Positions 9,224-20,329 of a stretch of DNA of 64,000 nucleotides are shown here, one piece after another. The stretch comes from Tupaia tana (Eukaryota; Chordata; Mammalia; Scandentia; Tupaiidae): NCBI GenBank assembly GCA_026018925.1, contig JAKSZU010000007.1:94091501-94155500 (forward strand). The letters are read 5' to 3'. Position 1 is the first letter of the stretch; every line of letters begins with the position of its first letter. A program made the translations under genes and the position numbers. The notes beneath the pieces are model-generated. The model was not told the origin of the DNA. It made no database searches and was given only the letters and a program-made list of their open reading frames with translations.

Positions 9224-9598
9224 GGGGAGTCCAAAAAAATGGAATTAAAGTACAAGTTTATTGTGGTGCAAAAAAAAAATATTAAGATACATGTAAAGTT
9301 TTTTTTGTAATACACATTTCCCATGATTTTTTTTTTTTATTTTGCCATAAGGCATGTGTATTTACCAAAGAGAGACAGAGGGAAAGTGAGAAATCACCCC
9401 TCAGGAGGATGGCCATGCCACAATCCCTTCTCCTCTAGTCTCCTCCTGGGATTTTAGGCACGCATGCATAAGCACCTGGTATAATTTTCAAGCCACTGGA
9501 TCCAGGACTTGAACCACAGTCAGTCATGTGGAATCCAGTGCCTTAATCAACATATCACCTGCTGGTCCCTTGCCATAAATTTTTTGAAGACCCTTCAT
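9224..9598. mobile_element. mariner-derived MITE, split by a SINE
   Basis: Left end GGGGAGTCCAAAAAAATGGA and right end, in reverse complement, GAAGGGTCTTCAAAAAATTT match the mariner terminal repeats at 7,350 and 8,680. The interior has no transposase. A minus-strand SINE occupies 9,330-9,571. Confidence 0.72.
9328..9571 (-). mobile_element. SINE A-long, inside the MITE
   Basis: Reverse 3' box TTTTGCCATAAGGCATGTGT, body, B box in reverse (CTTGAACCAC) and head ending CACCTGCTGGTCCCT. Confidence 0.87.
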
Positions 9599-10229
9599 AT
9601 TTTCCCCAGGCCAAGTATTAGGAGAGGACAACAGATATGAAAACTATAAATCTCATTTTCAGGGAAAATTCAGGACGGCAACAAGACTCCAGAGTATAGA
9701 TGACTGGGTGGTCTGTGGGCTGATAGAACCTTGATAACATTATTGGGCTCTTTGAAATTGGTTTTGTGTAGAAGACATAAATTAACCAAAATCTGCAATT
9801 AAAAAAAAAAAAAGGAGTCATAAGGAGTCATCATTACAGAACTCACAGAGATTAAAAATATTTTTAAATTAATAAGAATATATTCTGTAAAGTTTTACAT
9901 TATAAATTTGATTATTTAGACAAACTGAAAAAAATCCCTCAACTCAATTAACACAACTGACAGAATAAATAGAAAATCTGGATAGTTGTATATATTTTAA
10001 AGAAGACATATCTATTAAAAAAAAAGTCTCACGAAGAAAAATTAGGCACAGATGGTTTCACCAGTGAATTTCTCCAAACACATAGGGAATGTATTATGCC
10101 AATCTTACACAATGTATCCCAAAGAATATGTTTTTTAAAACATATCTTCTAACACATTTTTGAGGCTAGCATAATCTTGATACCAAAACATTACAAAAAA
10201 AGAAAAATTACAAGCCAATCTCTTTTATA

Positions 10230-10325
10230 ATTAATTAACCCCTCTGAGGCTCAGTTGTTCATTTATAAAATGGAGATAATAATAGTTATCTTCCTTAGAA
10301 AGTTTTCATGACGATTATAATGAGA
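10230..10325 (-). mobile_element. MIR, inside the L1M relic
   Basis: CCTCTGAGGCTCAGTTGTTC and AAAATGGAGATAATAATAGT are the MIR core in reverse complement. It continues after the nested SINE as GATTAAATGAGAT at 10,500. Confidence 0.75.
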
Positions 10326-10499
10326 GGGGACCGGCAGGTGGCATGGCGGTTGGGGGTGCTGGACTCCCACATGGCCAACTGTGGTTCGAGCCCCGGACCT
10401 AGTGGCTTCTTTCTCACTTTCCCTCTCTCTCACTCTGTCCTTCTCTGGTCAAATTGGAATAAATAAATAAAGTTAAATAAAATAATTCTTTTTTAAAAA
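10326..10499 (+). mobile_element. SINE A-short
   Basis: Head GGACCGGCAGGTGGCATGGC, B box GGTTCGAGCCC, then directly CT tract and CTCTGGTCAAATT with AAATAAATAAA-type tail. Flanked by GATTATAATGAGA and GATTAAATGAGA, a target-site duplication within the MIR. Confidence 0.9.
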
Positions 10500-10615
10500 G
10501 ATTAAATGAGATAGATACAAAAATCCTTGCCAAAATACAAGCAGACTAAATTCGTACGTATAAAGATTACTATAACCAAGCTGGGATTCCCCAAGAACGA
10601 GAGGTTTGGCTTAAC

Positions 10616-10895
10616 ATTTTATTTATTTATTTATTTATCTATCTATTTATTACATTGCCGAAGGGTGCATACACTCACCAGGAGATACAGAGGTGAAGAG
10701 TGGGGGAAAGAGGGAGCAGGCACTCCCCTAGTGGGCACGGTAACCACGATCCCTTCTCCTCCATTCCTCCAGCCTGTAGGGAGTTGGGGCGTGCACACAC
10801 ATGGGCCCAACATGTTTCTCAAGCCAGGGCCAGGATTTGAACCACAATCAGCTGTGTGGGATCTGGCTCCCTTAACCACTAGACTATAAATCCAG
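10616..10895 (-). mobile_element. SINE A-long
   Basis: (ATTT)n reverse tail, 3' box TTGCCGAAGGGTGCATACAC, body CCCTTCTCCTCCATTCCTCC and reverse head to about 10,895. Confidence 0.85.
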
Positions 10896-10950
10896 TATGG
10901 TTTAACATCTCGAATTATTCTAACTGACCATATTAATAGCATAAAGGATA

Positions 10951-11216
10951 GAGGAACCAGCAGTTAGCATAATGGCTATGTCACTGAACTCCCTTGTAGT
11001 CGACCGTGGTTCGAGTCCCGGACCTAACGGCTTAAACTCACGACGGGTATGTGTGCGTGTGTGCCCAAGATCCCGAGAGAGAATGGAGGAGAAGGGATTG
11101 CGGCGTGGCCATCCCCCCTGGGGGGTGATTTCTCGCTTTCTGTCTCTCTGTCTCTCTCTGTCTTTCTGGCAAGCGCATGCGCCCCATAGTAAAAACCTCT
11201 CCAAAAAAAAAAAAGA
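10951..11216 (+). mobile_element. SINE A-long, young
   Basis: GGAACCAGCAGTTAGCATAATGG head, B box GGTTCGAGTCC intact, 3' box GCGCCCCATAGTAAAAACCT and A tail. Perfect target-site duplication ATAAAGGATA (10,941-10,950 and 11,217-11,226). Confidence 0.95.
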
Positions 11217-11289
11217 ATAAAGGATATAAAGGATAAAATAAAAAATCATCTCACTAGATTAAAAAATTATTTGATAAAATGGAATACCC

Positions 11290-11557
11290 ATTCATTTTTT
11301 TATAATTTGCCAGAGGGTATGTGCATTCACTGGAGAGAGACAGATTGAGAGGAAGAGAGAAGGAAAGCAGGAAAGCACGGCCCATGGGGAAAGGCCACAC
11401 CGCAATCCTTCTCCATTTTCCCTCCCTTTGGCATTTCGGGCACTCACCCGTACATGCCCAGCATGTTTTCTGTCAAGTCACTGGGTCCAGGACTCGAACC
11501 ACGGTTGGGCACGTGGGATCCAGCTACATTAACTGCCGGGCCACAGGGTAGCCCCCT
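11290..11557 (-). mobile_element. SINE A-long
   Basis: T-rich reverse tail, TTTGCCAGAGGGTATGTGCA 3' box, body, B box as GACTCGAACCAC and reverse head ending near GGGTAGCCCCC. Confidence 0.86.
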
Positions 11558-11784
11558 AGTCACTATTTTTAATCTCTTAATCATAAGTTTTAAATAAGAG
11601 GGTTTCTTTGGCCTAATAAAAGATATATCAAACCACAGCAAGCATTATATATAGATGATCAATTATTGAGACTCCTCCCCTGAGATTGCTAGTAAGGCAG
11701 CTGTGTCTACTATTGGTTCTATTCAGCATTGTACTAATGAGTCCAGCCAAAGCAGCAAGACAATCATAATAATAATAAATTAAA

Positions 11785-12050
11785 GGCCAAAGTGGTGGTT
11801 AAGGTACTGGACTCCCACATGGCCAAATGCAGTTTGAATCCTGGACCCCGCGGCTTGAAACTCACACCAGGCGTGTGTGCATGCGTGTCCGAAATCCCAA
11901 GAGGAGAATGGAGAACATATTTTGGCAAGGCGATCCCCGCTGGGGGATGATTTCGTACTTTTCCTTTCTCTGTCTCTCTCTCTCTCTGTCTCTCTCGAGT
12001 GAGCACACATGCCTTATGGCAAAAACCTTTAAAAAAGAGAGAGAGAGAGG
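11785..12050 (+). mobile_element. SINE A-long
   Basis: Head GGCCAAAGTGGTGGTTAAGG, B box AGTTTGAATCC, body, CT tract and 3' box CATGCCTTATGGCAAAAACC followed by a (GA)n-containing tail. Confidence 0.86.
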
Positions 12051-13424
12051 CCACATGGATGGGTAGTGGAGCAGCCAGCACCTCTGGGGGGAGGGAGACC
12101 CCAAGAGGACGGGGAAATGGGCCCTGTGGTTCTGGGGACCAGGCAGAGAGAAGGCTCAGTCAGCCCCGACGGTAAAGCCCAAGCTGGTGGACGCTACTCA
12201 CGAGGATGGGATGACGAGAGGAAGGTCTCCTTCTCCAACTCCTGGTCACGGGCCACTTGGTCTCTCGCCTTGAGCACAGAGACCACCTTTGTGAGGGCTC
12301 TCCGGTTCCACATTTAACCCAGTTCACCCGGCCAGGCTGAGCTGTGCTGCCCCCGGAGGCTCAGGGGGACGAAGACCTATTTCTGGTCATCGCTGATCAG
12401 GTGCAGTGACTCTGTCACCCTCACTCCATACCTAGGGAGAATGGAGCCACCTCCTCCCAGAACATCACGAGTCATTTTGGAGGAAGGAAAAGAAACACCG
12501 CAAATCACACCTTGAAGCCCCTGCCCAAAGTGGCTCGCGTCCCTCCCGCTCACATTGCATTGGCCGGTGCAGGCCACATGACCAAGCCTGGGTCAGCGAG
12601 GTAGGAGTGTCTGGCCCTCCAAGGGAGACGTGGCTATTCGGGAACAAGCCGTCCACCCTCACCCTCACTGCCCACCTCACACCAGGTGACAGTGAAGCCG
12701 CAGAGCGAGCTTCGGAAACAAACCGAACCATCACTCGCTCTTCCAACCCCTGCCTTCACCTTCAGGTCAAGTCCAAACCGGCCGGCCTGGCCCTGCCTCC
12801 CCAGGCCCGTCTTCAGTCTCTCCTGCTCAGACCTGCTCTGTCCACGCTGGGCTCCTTCCTGTCACAGGGCCTTGGCACGTGCAAAGCCTGTTCTCAGGCT
12901 CAGGCTGCTGCTTTAACCCAACTCTTTCTAGACCTGGCTTTTCCCATGTTTTAGGGCTCGCTTACCTGTCCCAGCAGAGACTCCCTCGGTCACCCCATCA
13001 TCTCACATTACTCCAGCTTCCCCTTCCTAGCCCTGGAACGGCTCTGTGTCGCAGCTTTGCGGTCGACCGCGAGTTCCTTCGCCACGAACGCCGAGCATGA
13101 GCTTCCAGGGAGCGTGCGTCCACCTGCTCTCCACCGTCCTTCCGTCTCCAGCGAGCTCGGTGGCCCGCGTGGAAGAGCAAGATGAGGACAGGAAGGTCGA
13201 GGCCTGGCCACCGCCTGGGGCACGTGAGTGTCCTGAACCTTTCAGCCCCGCCCAGCTGCGGGGGCACTGCCAGAGGAGCCCTGGCCTCCCCTCCTGCCCT
13301 CAGCTGTGTACTACAGAGCTCCCGGGACCCGGAGGGACCAGATGCCTCACTTCCCGAGCGGCTGCTGGGCTGGGGGCCGTGTCAGCGTTCCCTGCGAGCC
13401 TGGGAGGTGGGTGCCCTGATCCTT
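12051..13424. other. GC-rich single-copy DNA
   Basis: Increasing GC and CpG content with many overlapping open frames on both strands. None shows homology or codon structure that I recognise. No SINE between 12,051 and 14,300. Confidence 0.5.
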
Positions 13425-13515
13425 GGTCTAGATGAGGAGACGGAGGCTCAGCGTGGCCGGGGGCTGAACACCTCGCAGCTGCAGGACCTGCGATCCGAGC
13501 CTGGGACTGGCTCCG
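13425..13515 (+). mobile_element. MIR fragment
   Basis: ATGAGGAGACGGAGGCTCAG followed by GCAGCTGCAGGACCTGCGAT fits the MIR core and 3' flank. Confidence 0.55.
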
Positions 13516-14300
13516 AGCAAACCCGGGCAGGTCCTCTGTGCCACCTGGCAGGTTTGGAAGCAGAGACTGCCTTGACATCCGTGGGACACAGAACAGTGGC
13601 CTCCGAAGAGCCCTGCGCCTTGGTGCCCCATGGCAGGATTTCACAGCTGGGGCCGAGCTGAGGCTCAGGACAGGGCGACAACCCCGGCTTGACACTGACC
13701 CGCCTGGCAGAGGGGTCAGAGACAGGGTGGACGATGCGGGCCGCCGGCTCTACACTCGGAGGAAGCAGACCCTGAGCCAAGGGCTGGGGCAGCTTCTAAC
13801 AGCTGGAAGTGCCGGGAACGGACTGTCCCCTGAGCCTGCAGAAGAGCGCGACCGCGACACTCCGACCTGGAGGGCAGGAATCCTCGTGGGTCGCTGAGAG
13901 CCGATACGTTAACGAGGACGTTACGGCGGGGGGTCCGGCTCCCTGGTGCCCTCAGTTGGAGTGTTGGTCCCTGACGAGGGACCGCAGTGGGGGGTATCAC
14001 AGGGCGGCAGGCAGGAGCGGCTCCGTGGTGCGGTGCAGGGCAGGGGCGGGGTGAGGACACAGGGCATACCCAAGAGGAGGGTGAGGGTCATGAGCTGAGG
14101 GACAGGTGAGGGAGCCGGAGAGGCTGCCAACGCCACTCCGGGCCACTGGGGAAGGACCCCCAGCCTAGGCCAGCCTCCCCCAGACCACACAGGCAAGTAC
14201 AGAGGCCAGAGAGAGCGAAGGGGCCGACTGGGACACTGCCTCTGGGGGCCAACCCGGCCACCTAGGGACCAGCAGCATGGCGCCCCCCCCCCTCCCCCCC
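13516..14300. other. GC- and CpG-rich single-copy DNA
   Basis: Includes C-rich runs near 14,280-14,300. Possible weak CpG island; no transcript signal identified. Confidence 0.45.
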
Positions 14301-14302
14301 CG

Positions 14303-14428
14303 AGGCTTGAAAACACAGGGAGAGGGGAGAAGTGCTTGCAGCGTGGCCACTCCCCTGGGGAGGTGACATCTCACCTCTGTCTCTCCTGTGAGCACATACA
14401 CACTACGGCAAAAATGGAAAAAACAAAA
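14303..14428 (+). mobile_element. SINE A-long, head missing
   Basis: Starts CGAGGCTTGAAAACACAGGG, then GGAGAGGGGAGAAGTGCTTG, CT tract and TACACACTACGGCAAAAATG. Tail A-rich. Confidence 0.75.
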
Positions 14429-14437
14429 TTACACCAC

Positions 14438-14692
14438 CTGGGGCCAGCCAGTGGCGTGGTGGTTCAGGGGCTGGATCCCACGTGGCCGACTGCGTGGTGC
14501 TAGTCCCAGACCTTGAGTTTCACACGCACGCCAGGCATGTGTGCACGCGTGCCCAAAAGTCCCAAGAGGAGAATGGAGAAGGAGCTGTAGCGTGGCCATC
14601 CCCCCCGGCGGATGCTTTTTCACTCTCTCTCTCTCCCCCTGTCTCTGGCGAACACATGTACCCCATACCACAGAAAGAAAGAATAAACATCG
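14438..14692 (+). mobile_element. SINE A-long
   Basis: Head GGGGCCAGCCAGTGGCGTGG, substituted B box GGTGCTAGTCC, body GAGGAGAATGGAGAAGG, (CT)n tract and GTACCCCATACCACAGAAAG. Confidence 0.85.
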
Positions 14693-15689
14693 CCTCAATC
14701 CTATCGTCTTGTCCCTCTCTGGCCAGCCCTGCCCGGCCTCGGATGGTGAAAGATCCCTCACCAGAAACCCGGCGATGGCGTGACGGACCCTCGACACCCA
14801 GCGAGAAGGGGATGTGGCAGAGCCAGGGCCCGGGGCTCTAGTCCCAGCTCTGCTGAAGGGCGGCTTGCGGCAAGCTCCTGTCTGAGCCTCAGTGTCCCCA
14901 TCAAGGGTATGGACTGCTCTGCAAGGGCTTTTCCGGCCTGCCTTGGCCTCCACCCATCCTCATCCCAGCTGAGGCCCCAGGGCTTCCCTGCAAGCTCTGC
15001 TCCTCCAGGTTCCGGCCTGAGGCAAGGGCACTCCTGTGGCCCAGTCCCCAACCCCAGCTCAGTGACAGATGTCCCCACCCTGTCCTGACCCTTGCCCTGC
15101 CCCTCCCCTTACCTGTCAGTGCTTCTGGGCTTCCGGCCTACCTCCCCGGAGGTCCTGAGCCCAGACATGGGGAGTCACGCCCTGAAGGAGGGGTAGGCTA
15201 GGGTAACTCAGTGCCCACATCGAAGCTGGCCCAATACCTGAAGCTCCCCTTCCCTCAAATCCCTACCACCGGCCCCTCCTGGCCCTCCACTCAGACCTGC
15301 TGTGGCCACCACCTGTCTGGACTCCAGGCTTTACCTCTGTGCCTGCAGGCCAGCCATGACTTCTTCCTATGGCCTCCCAAGCCTTCCAGGCCCTCCCAAC
15401 CCCACATCTCAACTACAGAGCCGGTCCAGCTCTCCGAACCTCCAGATCCCACCAGGGAGGAGCCCACAAAGAAGTGAATTTGCTACAAAAGCGGATGCCC
15501 GGAGAGCGTCAGCACACAGCAAAGGCATGAAGCCCCCAGATTCAAATCCTCTCCTAGGCCCACGCCCTAGCTCCCCTCCCACCGCCCAGCAACTTCCTCC
15601 GACAGCCTGAAGGACAGGGCGAGCAGCCAGCCCGCCAAGATGCCCCAGACCCAGCGATGCTATTCTTTCCTCCAGCGAGCCCCGCCCAC
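14693..15689. other. GC-rich single-copy DNA
   Basis: About 1 kb without a recognised gene. A MIR-like segment in reverse lies at about 14,826-14,910 (CTGAGCCTCAGTGTCCCCAT). Confidence 0.5.
14826..14910 (-). mobile_element. MIR fragment
   Basis: CTCTAGTCCCAGCTCTGCTG through TGAGCCTCAGTGTCCCCATC is MIR in reverse complement. Confidence 0.6.
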
Positions 15690-15910
15690 CGCCTGCCCGA
15701 TTTAGCCATTTAATGCGGCCAGGCCCGCGCGTCCCTGCTCTGAGATTAGCCCTGGAACGGGGCTTTGAACGCCTGCCCAGAGACACTCAGCTTAAAACAC
15801 CAGGAACCAGGAAAAAAAAAAATCGACCACATTTAATGGAGCCGTCAGCGGGCGGCCTGAACGTCCATTATGCAGTCCTGCCCGCCTTGGGGGCCCAGCC
15901 ACGTGGCTGC
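15690..15910. promoter_or_regulatory. candidate conserved noncoding element
   Basis: CGATTTAGCCATTTAATGCG, GAGATTAGCCC, ACCACATTTAATGGAGCCG and GTCCATTATGCAG form a non-repetitive, CpG-containing segment with TAAT-like cores in a GC-rich background. Conservation not tested. Confidence 0.27.
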
Positions 15911-15956
15911 CTGACCGCAGCACTAGGGCGACAGTAGCCGCAGGCCAGGCAGGGGA

Positions 15957-16258
15957 GGAGCCGCCAGGGCCCGGGCCTCGCAGGGGGCCGCCTTCCCTGC
16001 TCCCCAGGGCCCGGGCCTCGCAGGAAGCCTGCCTCTCCTGCTCCCCAGGGCCCGGGCCTCGCAGAGGGCCACCTCCCCTGCTCCCCAGGGCCCCGGGCCT
16101 CGCAGGGGGCTGGCTCCCCAGGGCCCGGGCCTCGCAGGGAGCCGCCTCTCCTGCTCCCCAGGGCCCGGGCCTCGCAGGGAGCCGCCTCTCCTGCTCCCCA
16201 GGGCCCGGGCCTCGCAGGGGGCCGCCTCCCCTGCTCCCCAGGGCCCGGGCCCCAGCAC
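15957..16258 (+). repeat. about 42-bp GC-rich minisatellite, 8 copies
   Basis: Eight occurrences of CAGGGCCCGGGCC(TCGCAGG) spaced about 41-43 bases, one shortened (near 16,117), separated by CCGCCTCTCCTGCTCCC variants. Minus-strand frames across it encode GPWGA-type repeats and are artefacts. Confidence 0.93.
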
Positions 16259-16473
16259 TCTCAGAGCTACTCAGCAGGCGGCAGGGCCACAGTGGCTCAG
16301 GCCCCCACTCGGGGACAGGGCCGGTGTGTCCCTACGGCCTGCGATGCCCACGGCACCCCTGGCCCAGCTGCAGTGGCGGAGGCGGCAGCAGTGAGGCCCC
16401 CATGCGTCCCCGGCCCCAGGCCGACTCCAGCGCACCTGACGGGCCGCCACGCCGCTGCTTCCTTGCTGCTGCT

Positions 16474-16692
16474 GCTTTAAAGTTTTGCCAAACAGCAGAG
16501 ACAGAGACAGAGACAGAGACAGAGACAGCACCTCCCATGGGGAGGGGAGCCACACCACAAACCCTTCTCCATTTCAGGGTCTGGGCGCACATGCGCATGC
16601 AGCCAGAGTGGCTCTCATGCCACCAGGCCGCGAGGACGGAAGTGTGCCGCTGACCACGTGGGGGCCAGTGCCCATCCACCCGCCACGCGCTG
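16474..16692 (-). mobile_element. SINE A-long with internal (GAGACA)n
   Basis: GTTTTGCCAAACAGCAGAGA 3' box region, expanded GAGACA hexamers at 16,498-16,528, body CCCTTCTCCATTTCAGGGTC and diverged reverse head. Confidence 0.78.
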
Positions 16693-16809
16693 GTGTCCGC
16701 AGGGACTGGCTGACAGTCACCCGTTATCCCCGAGCTGTGCTGCAACGCCACCTCCCAGAATGTGACCGAGGGAGCGCTTGTTCCCCAGACGCTTCACTGA
16801 AAACCAGCG

Positions 16810-17062
16810 AGGGGTGGACCAGCAGATGGCATAATGGTTATATCGCCGGGCTCCCACATGCCAACCGGGGTTCGCGTCCTGGACCCAGCAATTTAAAACC
16901 ATGCAGGGTGCGTAAGCTGTGTGTCCAAGATCTCGAGGGGAAAATGGAGACGGGACTGTGGCATGGCCATCCCCCGGGCTTGACTTCTCACTTTCTGGCT
17001 CTTTGTCTCTGTCTCCTCGGCAAGTGCACGCGCCCTATAGGAAAAATATCTCTCTAAAGAAA
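16810..17062 (+). mobile_element. SINE A-long
   Basis: Head GGACCAGCAGATGGCATAATGG, B box GGTTCGCGTCC, body, 3' box GCGCCCTATAGGAAAAATAT and AAAG-rich tail. Confidence 0.88.
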
Positions 17063-17289
17063 GAAAAGCAAAAGCCGGTGAGGGAGAGGGCTCGACGAGG
17101 TTCGAGGCTTGGTGAGCGGGGCTGGGAGGCACGGCGACTGCTGGTCCCCTCCCGGAGAGTCGCAGGCCCGAAGGCCCCGGGTAGTCCTGCAATGCAGTGG
17201 GTTTGCTCCAGCCCGGCTCCAGGACGGACTCTGCCGTCATCCCAGCAGTGTGCTGAGTACCGAGTGCCCCCGGGAACACCCCTCAGAAA

Positions 17290-17350
17290 ACGACGCTTTC
17301 CCTCTTTCTCTCCAGCAAGTGCACACACCCTATAGGAAAAAAAAAAAATC
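17290..17350 (+). mobile_element. SINE A-long, 3' fragment
   Basis: CCCTCTTTCTCTCCAGCAAG, then CACACACCCTATAGGAAAA and poly(A). Only the last 60 bases of the family; 5'-truncated copy. Confidence 0.78.
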
Positions 17351-17474
17351 CTGAAGCACGATCTCTGTCTCTGGCTTATTAGAACGCCTCTCTCCATTCT
17401 GAGCACCTGCACACGCGTGTTGACGGCGTGCCTGGAACAATCCAGATATTGCGTCCCACGTGCCACGAGCCCTG

Positions 17475-17568
17475 TGTGATACAAGAGGAGACGAAGGCTC
17501 AGAGAGGCCGAGTGCCGTGCCCAAGGCTGCACAGCCAGTGCGGAAGGACCGTGGTTTGAGGCCGACCT
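17475..17568 (+). mobile_element. MIR fragment
   Basis: GAGGAGACGAAGGCTCAGAG, CAAGGCTGCACAGCCAGTGC and TGGTTTGAGGCC follow MIR in order. Confidence 0.72.
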
Positions 17569-17704
17569 CACACCGCCCATCCCCAGGCCGCCTTCCCCTC
17601 TCTTTCCCGGGAGGCCCGTGTTGGGGAACAAGGCGGCCTACGGAGAGCACCAGGCATAGGCCCCCCGTGACCCTGCCCTCCACCAGCTGCGTCTCCACGG
17701 GCAG

Positions 17705-17790
17705 CTTTCTCTAGCTCCGCTGAGGCTCGGTTTCCTCGTCTGAGAAATGGGGTGCAGAGGCAGGCTCACTACGAGGAGCAGAGAGGGGGA
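17705..17790 (-). mobile_element. MIR fragment
   Basis: GCTGAGGCTCGGTTTCCTCG and TCTGAGAAATGGGG are the MIR core reversed. Confidence 0.65.
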
Positions 17791-18649
17791 GACACGGTCT
17801 CTGCCTCGATGACCATGTGACCAAGGCTAGCCCGCGCTCCCCTGGTGTCCCCAGCCTGGGATGCTGTCTGTCCTGGCAGCTGCTCCTAGTCCGGCCAAGG
17901 GTCTGCACTCCAGACGTGGTCAGGGACCACCCTGTGCCAGACTCGGCCCCTGTGTGCCCCCTCTGGATGGAGCTGCGTCCCTGGCACACGGCGCCTCCCC
18001 GGGACGGGGGCCCAGCCTGGCTGCGCTGTCTCTGAGGATACGGGAGGAGAGACCCCTTCCCTTGCTCCTTCGCAATTTGCCCCAACCAGCATCTACCCCA
18101 GGCGGTGCCCTCTCCCACGTGCCCCCAGGTGGTTCAGGCCTTCCTCCACCTTCCCCGAGCCCGGGAGGCTGAGCTGTGAGGGCCACTGCCGCCCACCCCG
18201 GGCCATGGCTTCTCTCAGGTCAGCAGAGGGGTGCTGGCGGGGAGCTGGGACAAGGCACAAAGGGGCTCGCAGGGACAGACTCACGGCGCCCCAGGCTGGG
18301 GGCGTGGAGCTCGTGTCCACCTGGAGGGAGGCTTCCGGGCCCAGAGAGGGACAGCCCCCCGCCCAAGGTCACGCAGGAAGCTCATTTTTGGTCCAGTTCA
18401 CACTCACGGACAGGGAGGATGCAGAGGCGGTGAGAAAGACGCCGCCTCCGCCCCAGGGGCTGTCCAGGAGGGACGGGTGCTGAGTGCAGCTGCCCCCCCA
18501 TTCCAGCTCCCGGCCCTCTCCTGGGGATGCCCCTCGGAGCAGGTGAGCTTCCCCACCCCCGCCCCAGGCCGACATCTGAGGACAACCTCGCCACCAGGTA
18601 GGACAGTGGTGCAGGGGTCCGGACGCCGGCCCGTCAGCCTGGCCCAGTT

Positions 18650-18775
18650 CTGACTCTACTGCAGACAAGCAGCTTGGTCTTCTGCGCCCCCGTTTCCTCT
18701 CCATAATGTGGGAGTAATAACTGTACCTGCCTCGTGGGGCTGTGCAAGGATGAAGGTAGGTGGGAGCTGGGACGT
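18650..18775 (-). mobile_element. MIR fragment
   Basis: CGTTTCCTCTCCATAATGTG, GAGTAATAACTGTACCTGCC and CGTGGGGCTGTGCAAGGATG match reversed MIR. Confidence 0.72.
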
Positions 18776-19949
18776 TCCGAAGCTGCGGCTGGCCCCCCAT
18801 GACCTGCCCCATCCCCACGTCCTAGCCAAGCTGGGAAGGCTGCAGGGCCCGCCGTCCCACCCTCCAGGACACGCGTGAGGAAGCACAGCCCCTCGGCTGG
18901 CTCCCTCCTGCTCCCTGCCCAGGGCTGTGTACTTGCAAGGCGTGGGGGAGAAGAGGGGTCTGCTTCCTGGTCCCCACCCCGCCTTCACTGGGGCCAACCC
19001 CCAACACAGCCTTAGCTGCTTCTAGAAACCCCCACCGCCTGCAGCACCTGGAGCACCTGCAGCTCGGGGCTGGGCCACGCCTCTCCTGTCCTGTCTGCTC
19101 CTGGTCCCCCGCCCCGGCTCCGTGTCTGCGGCCAGGACGGTCCTGCTAGCTCGCGTCCCTTCTCAGAGCTCGCGATGCAGAGGCCTGGGCAGGGCTGGAG
19201 CTGGGCAAGAAGACAGTCCGCAGTAACCCAGGGTCAGTGCTAGAACGTGGCCGTGGGTGCGGGGGAGCCCCTGGTCTGGCGCGGGCCGCATGGGGTGGGG
19301 AGGGCCAGGCACGTCCCCTGCAGACGATGGCCACCACACACGGACACGAGAGGCCGTGAGGTGAGGCCGGCCAGACTCTCGTTCTCCCAGTCGACACAGT
19401 ACAGTGAGCACGAGCTGTCCCAGGTGCTACGGACGGAGCGCAGACCGTGTTCCAGGCTGGGGCTGACCTGCGAGATGAGTGGCGGGTGTGGACAGCACGG
19501 GGTGATGGAACAGGAAGGGAAACTGGCAGTGTTGAGATGAGGCCGTCGAGGAAGTCCTCCAGGGAGTCGAGAGCCCTGGGGTGTCTGGGGACAGGACACT
19601 GAAGGCAAACGGGGTGGGGGGGAAGAAGAGGTGAGAAGGTGCTGGAAGCCGAGGCCTTCACATGGCAGGGAGATTCTGGGTGGTCCCCTGGGGCAACGGG
19701 GCGCTCCGGAAGGGCCAGGGAATGCTCGTGTTCGGTCTGTTAGCGCTGAACTGCCACCCAGATCCCTTGCCCCCTCGCATGGGGCACCCACGCCTAGTCA
19801 ACCCCCAGCCCTTTACCGTAATGCCGGTCTGAGCCCAAACCCTCACCAACAAACCCAGGCGCACGGCACCCTGCCGTGCCTGTGGTTCCAAGGCTCCGGG
19901 GGACAGAGCGAGGGCCAGGCCGAGCCTGGGATCAGAGCACCCCGACAAT

Positions 19950-20045
19950 GGCTGGGAGTCGGGAGTCCTGGGGTCTAGTCTGATCCCGGGGGAGCCCCAT
20001 GCCCTCCCTGCGCCTCAGTTCCTCCAGAGAACACCGCTGGCTCTT
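19950..20045 (-). mobile_element. MIR fragment
   Basis: GGAGTCCTGGGGTCTAGTCT and CTGCGCCTCAGTTCCTCCAG fit reversed MIR. Confidence 0.5.
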
Positions 20046-20329
20046 CAATTCTGCAACCCCACCTTGCCCTCTGCCTCAGCACAGGGCTTGCCTCTGGGTG
20101 CCCCAGCACAGTGCTTTGCACTCCCCTCCCAAAGCCCCCAGAAGCAGCCACTCAATTTCGGCCGCTCACCCCAGGCCACCTGAGGCCTCTTAAAGAGCCA
20201 CACTCCAGAGACCAGCATGCCCACGGCTCCCAGACCCCAGCTCTCCCCACCACCCAGCGGGCGACTCTGCGCCTGCTGTGGGGGGAGCGGCCGGCGCTGG
20301 TTCCAAGGAGACCCGACCCCACGCTCATT

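Larger units (their letters stand above)
9830..11785 (+). mobile_element. ancient L1M ORF2 relic, interrupted five times
   Basis: Collinear pieces of the L1 reverse-transcriptase region: 9,830-10,229 (GATGGTTTCACCAGTGAATT, CTTGATACCAAAACATTAC, ATTACAAGCCAATCTCTTTT), 10,512-10,615 (AAAATCCTTGCCAAAATACA), 10,900-10,950 (GACCATATTAATAGCATAAA), 11,217-11,292 (ATCATCTCACTAGATT, GATAAAATGGAATACCCATT) and 11,560-11,785 (CTATTCAGCATTGTACTAAT). Order and spacing match L1 ORF2, with many stops and indels. Interrupted by a MIR and four SINEs; a fifth SINE follows at 11,785. Confidence 0.75.
17351..20329. other. SINE-free GC-rich single-copy DNA
   Basis: About 3 kb with only MIR fragments. GC-rich frames on both strands have no recognised product. 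No splice-bounded exon could be supported. Confidence 0.5.

Noticed and set aside
13046..14316. Possible exons or CpG-island gene in GC-rich frames around 13-14.3 kb
   Set aside because: Several overlapping frames on both strands of similar length, no recognised domain, a MIR inside one of them; explained by base composition.
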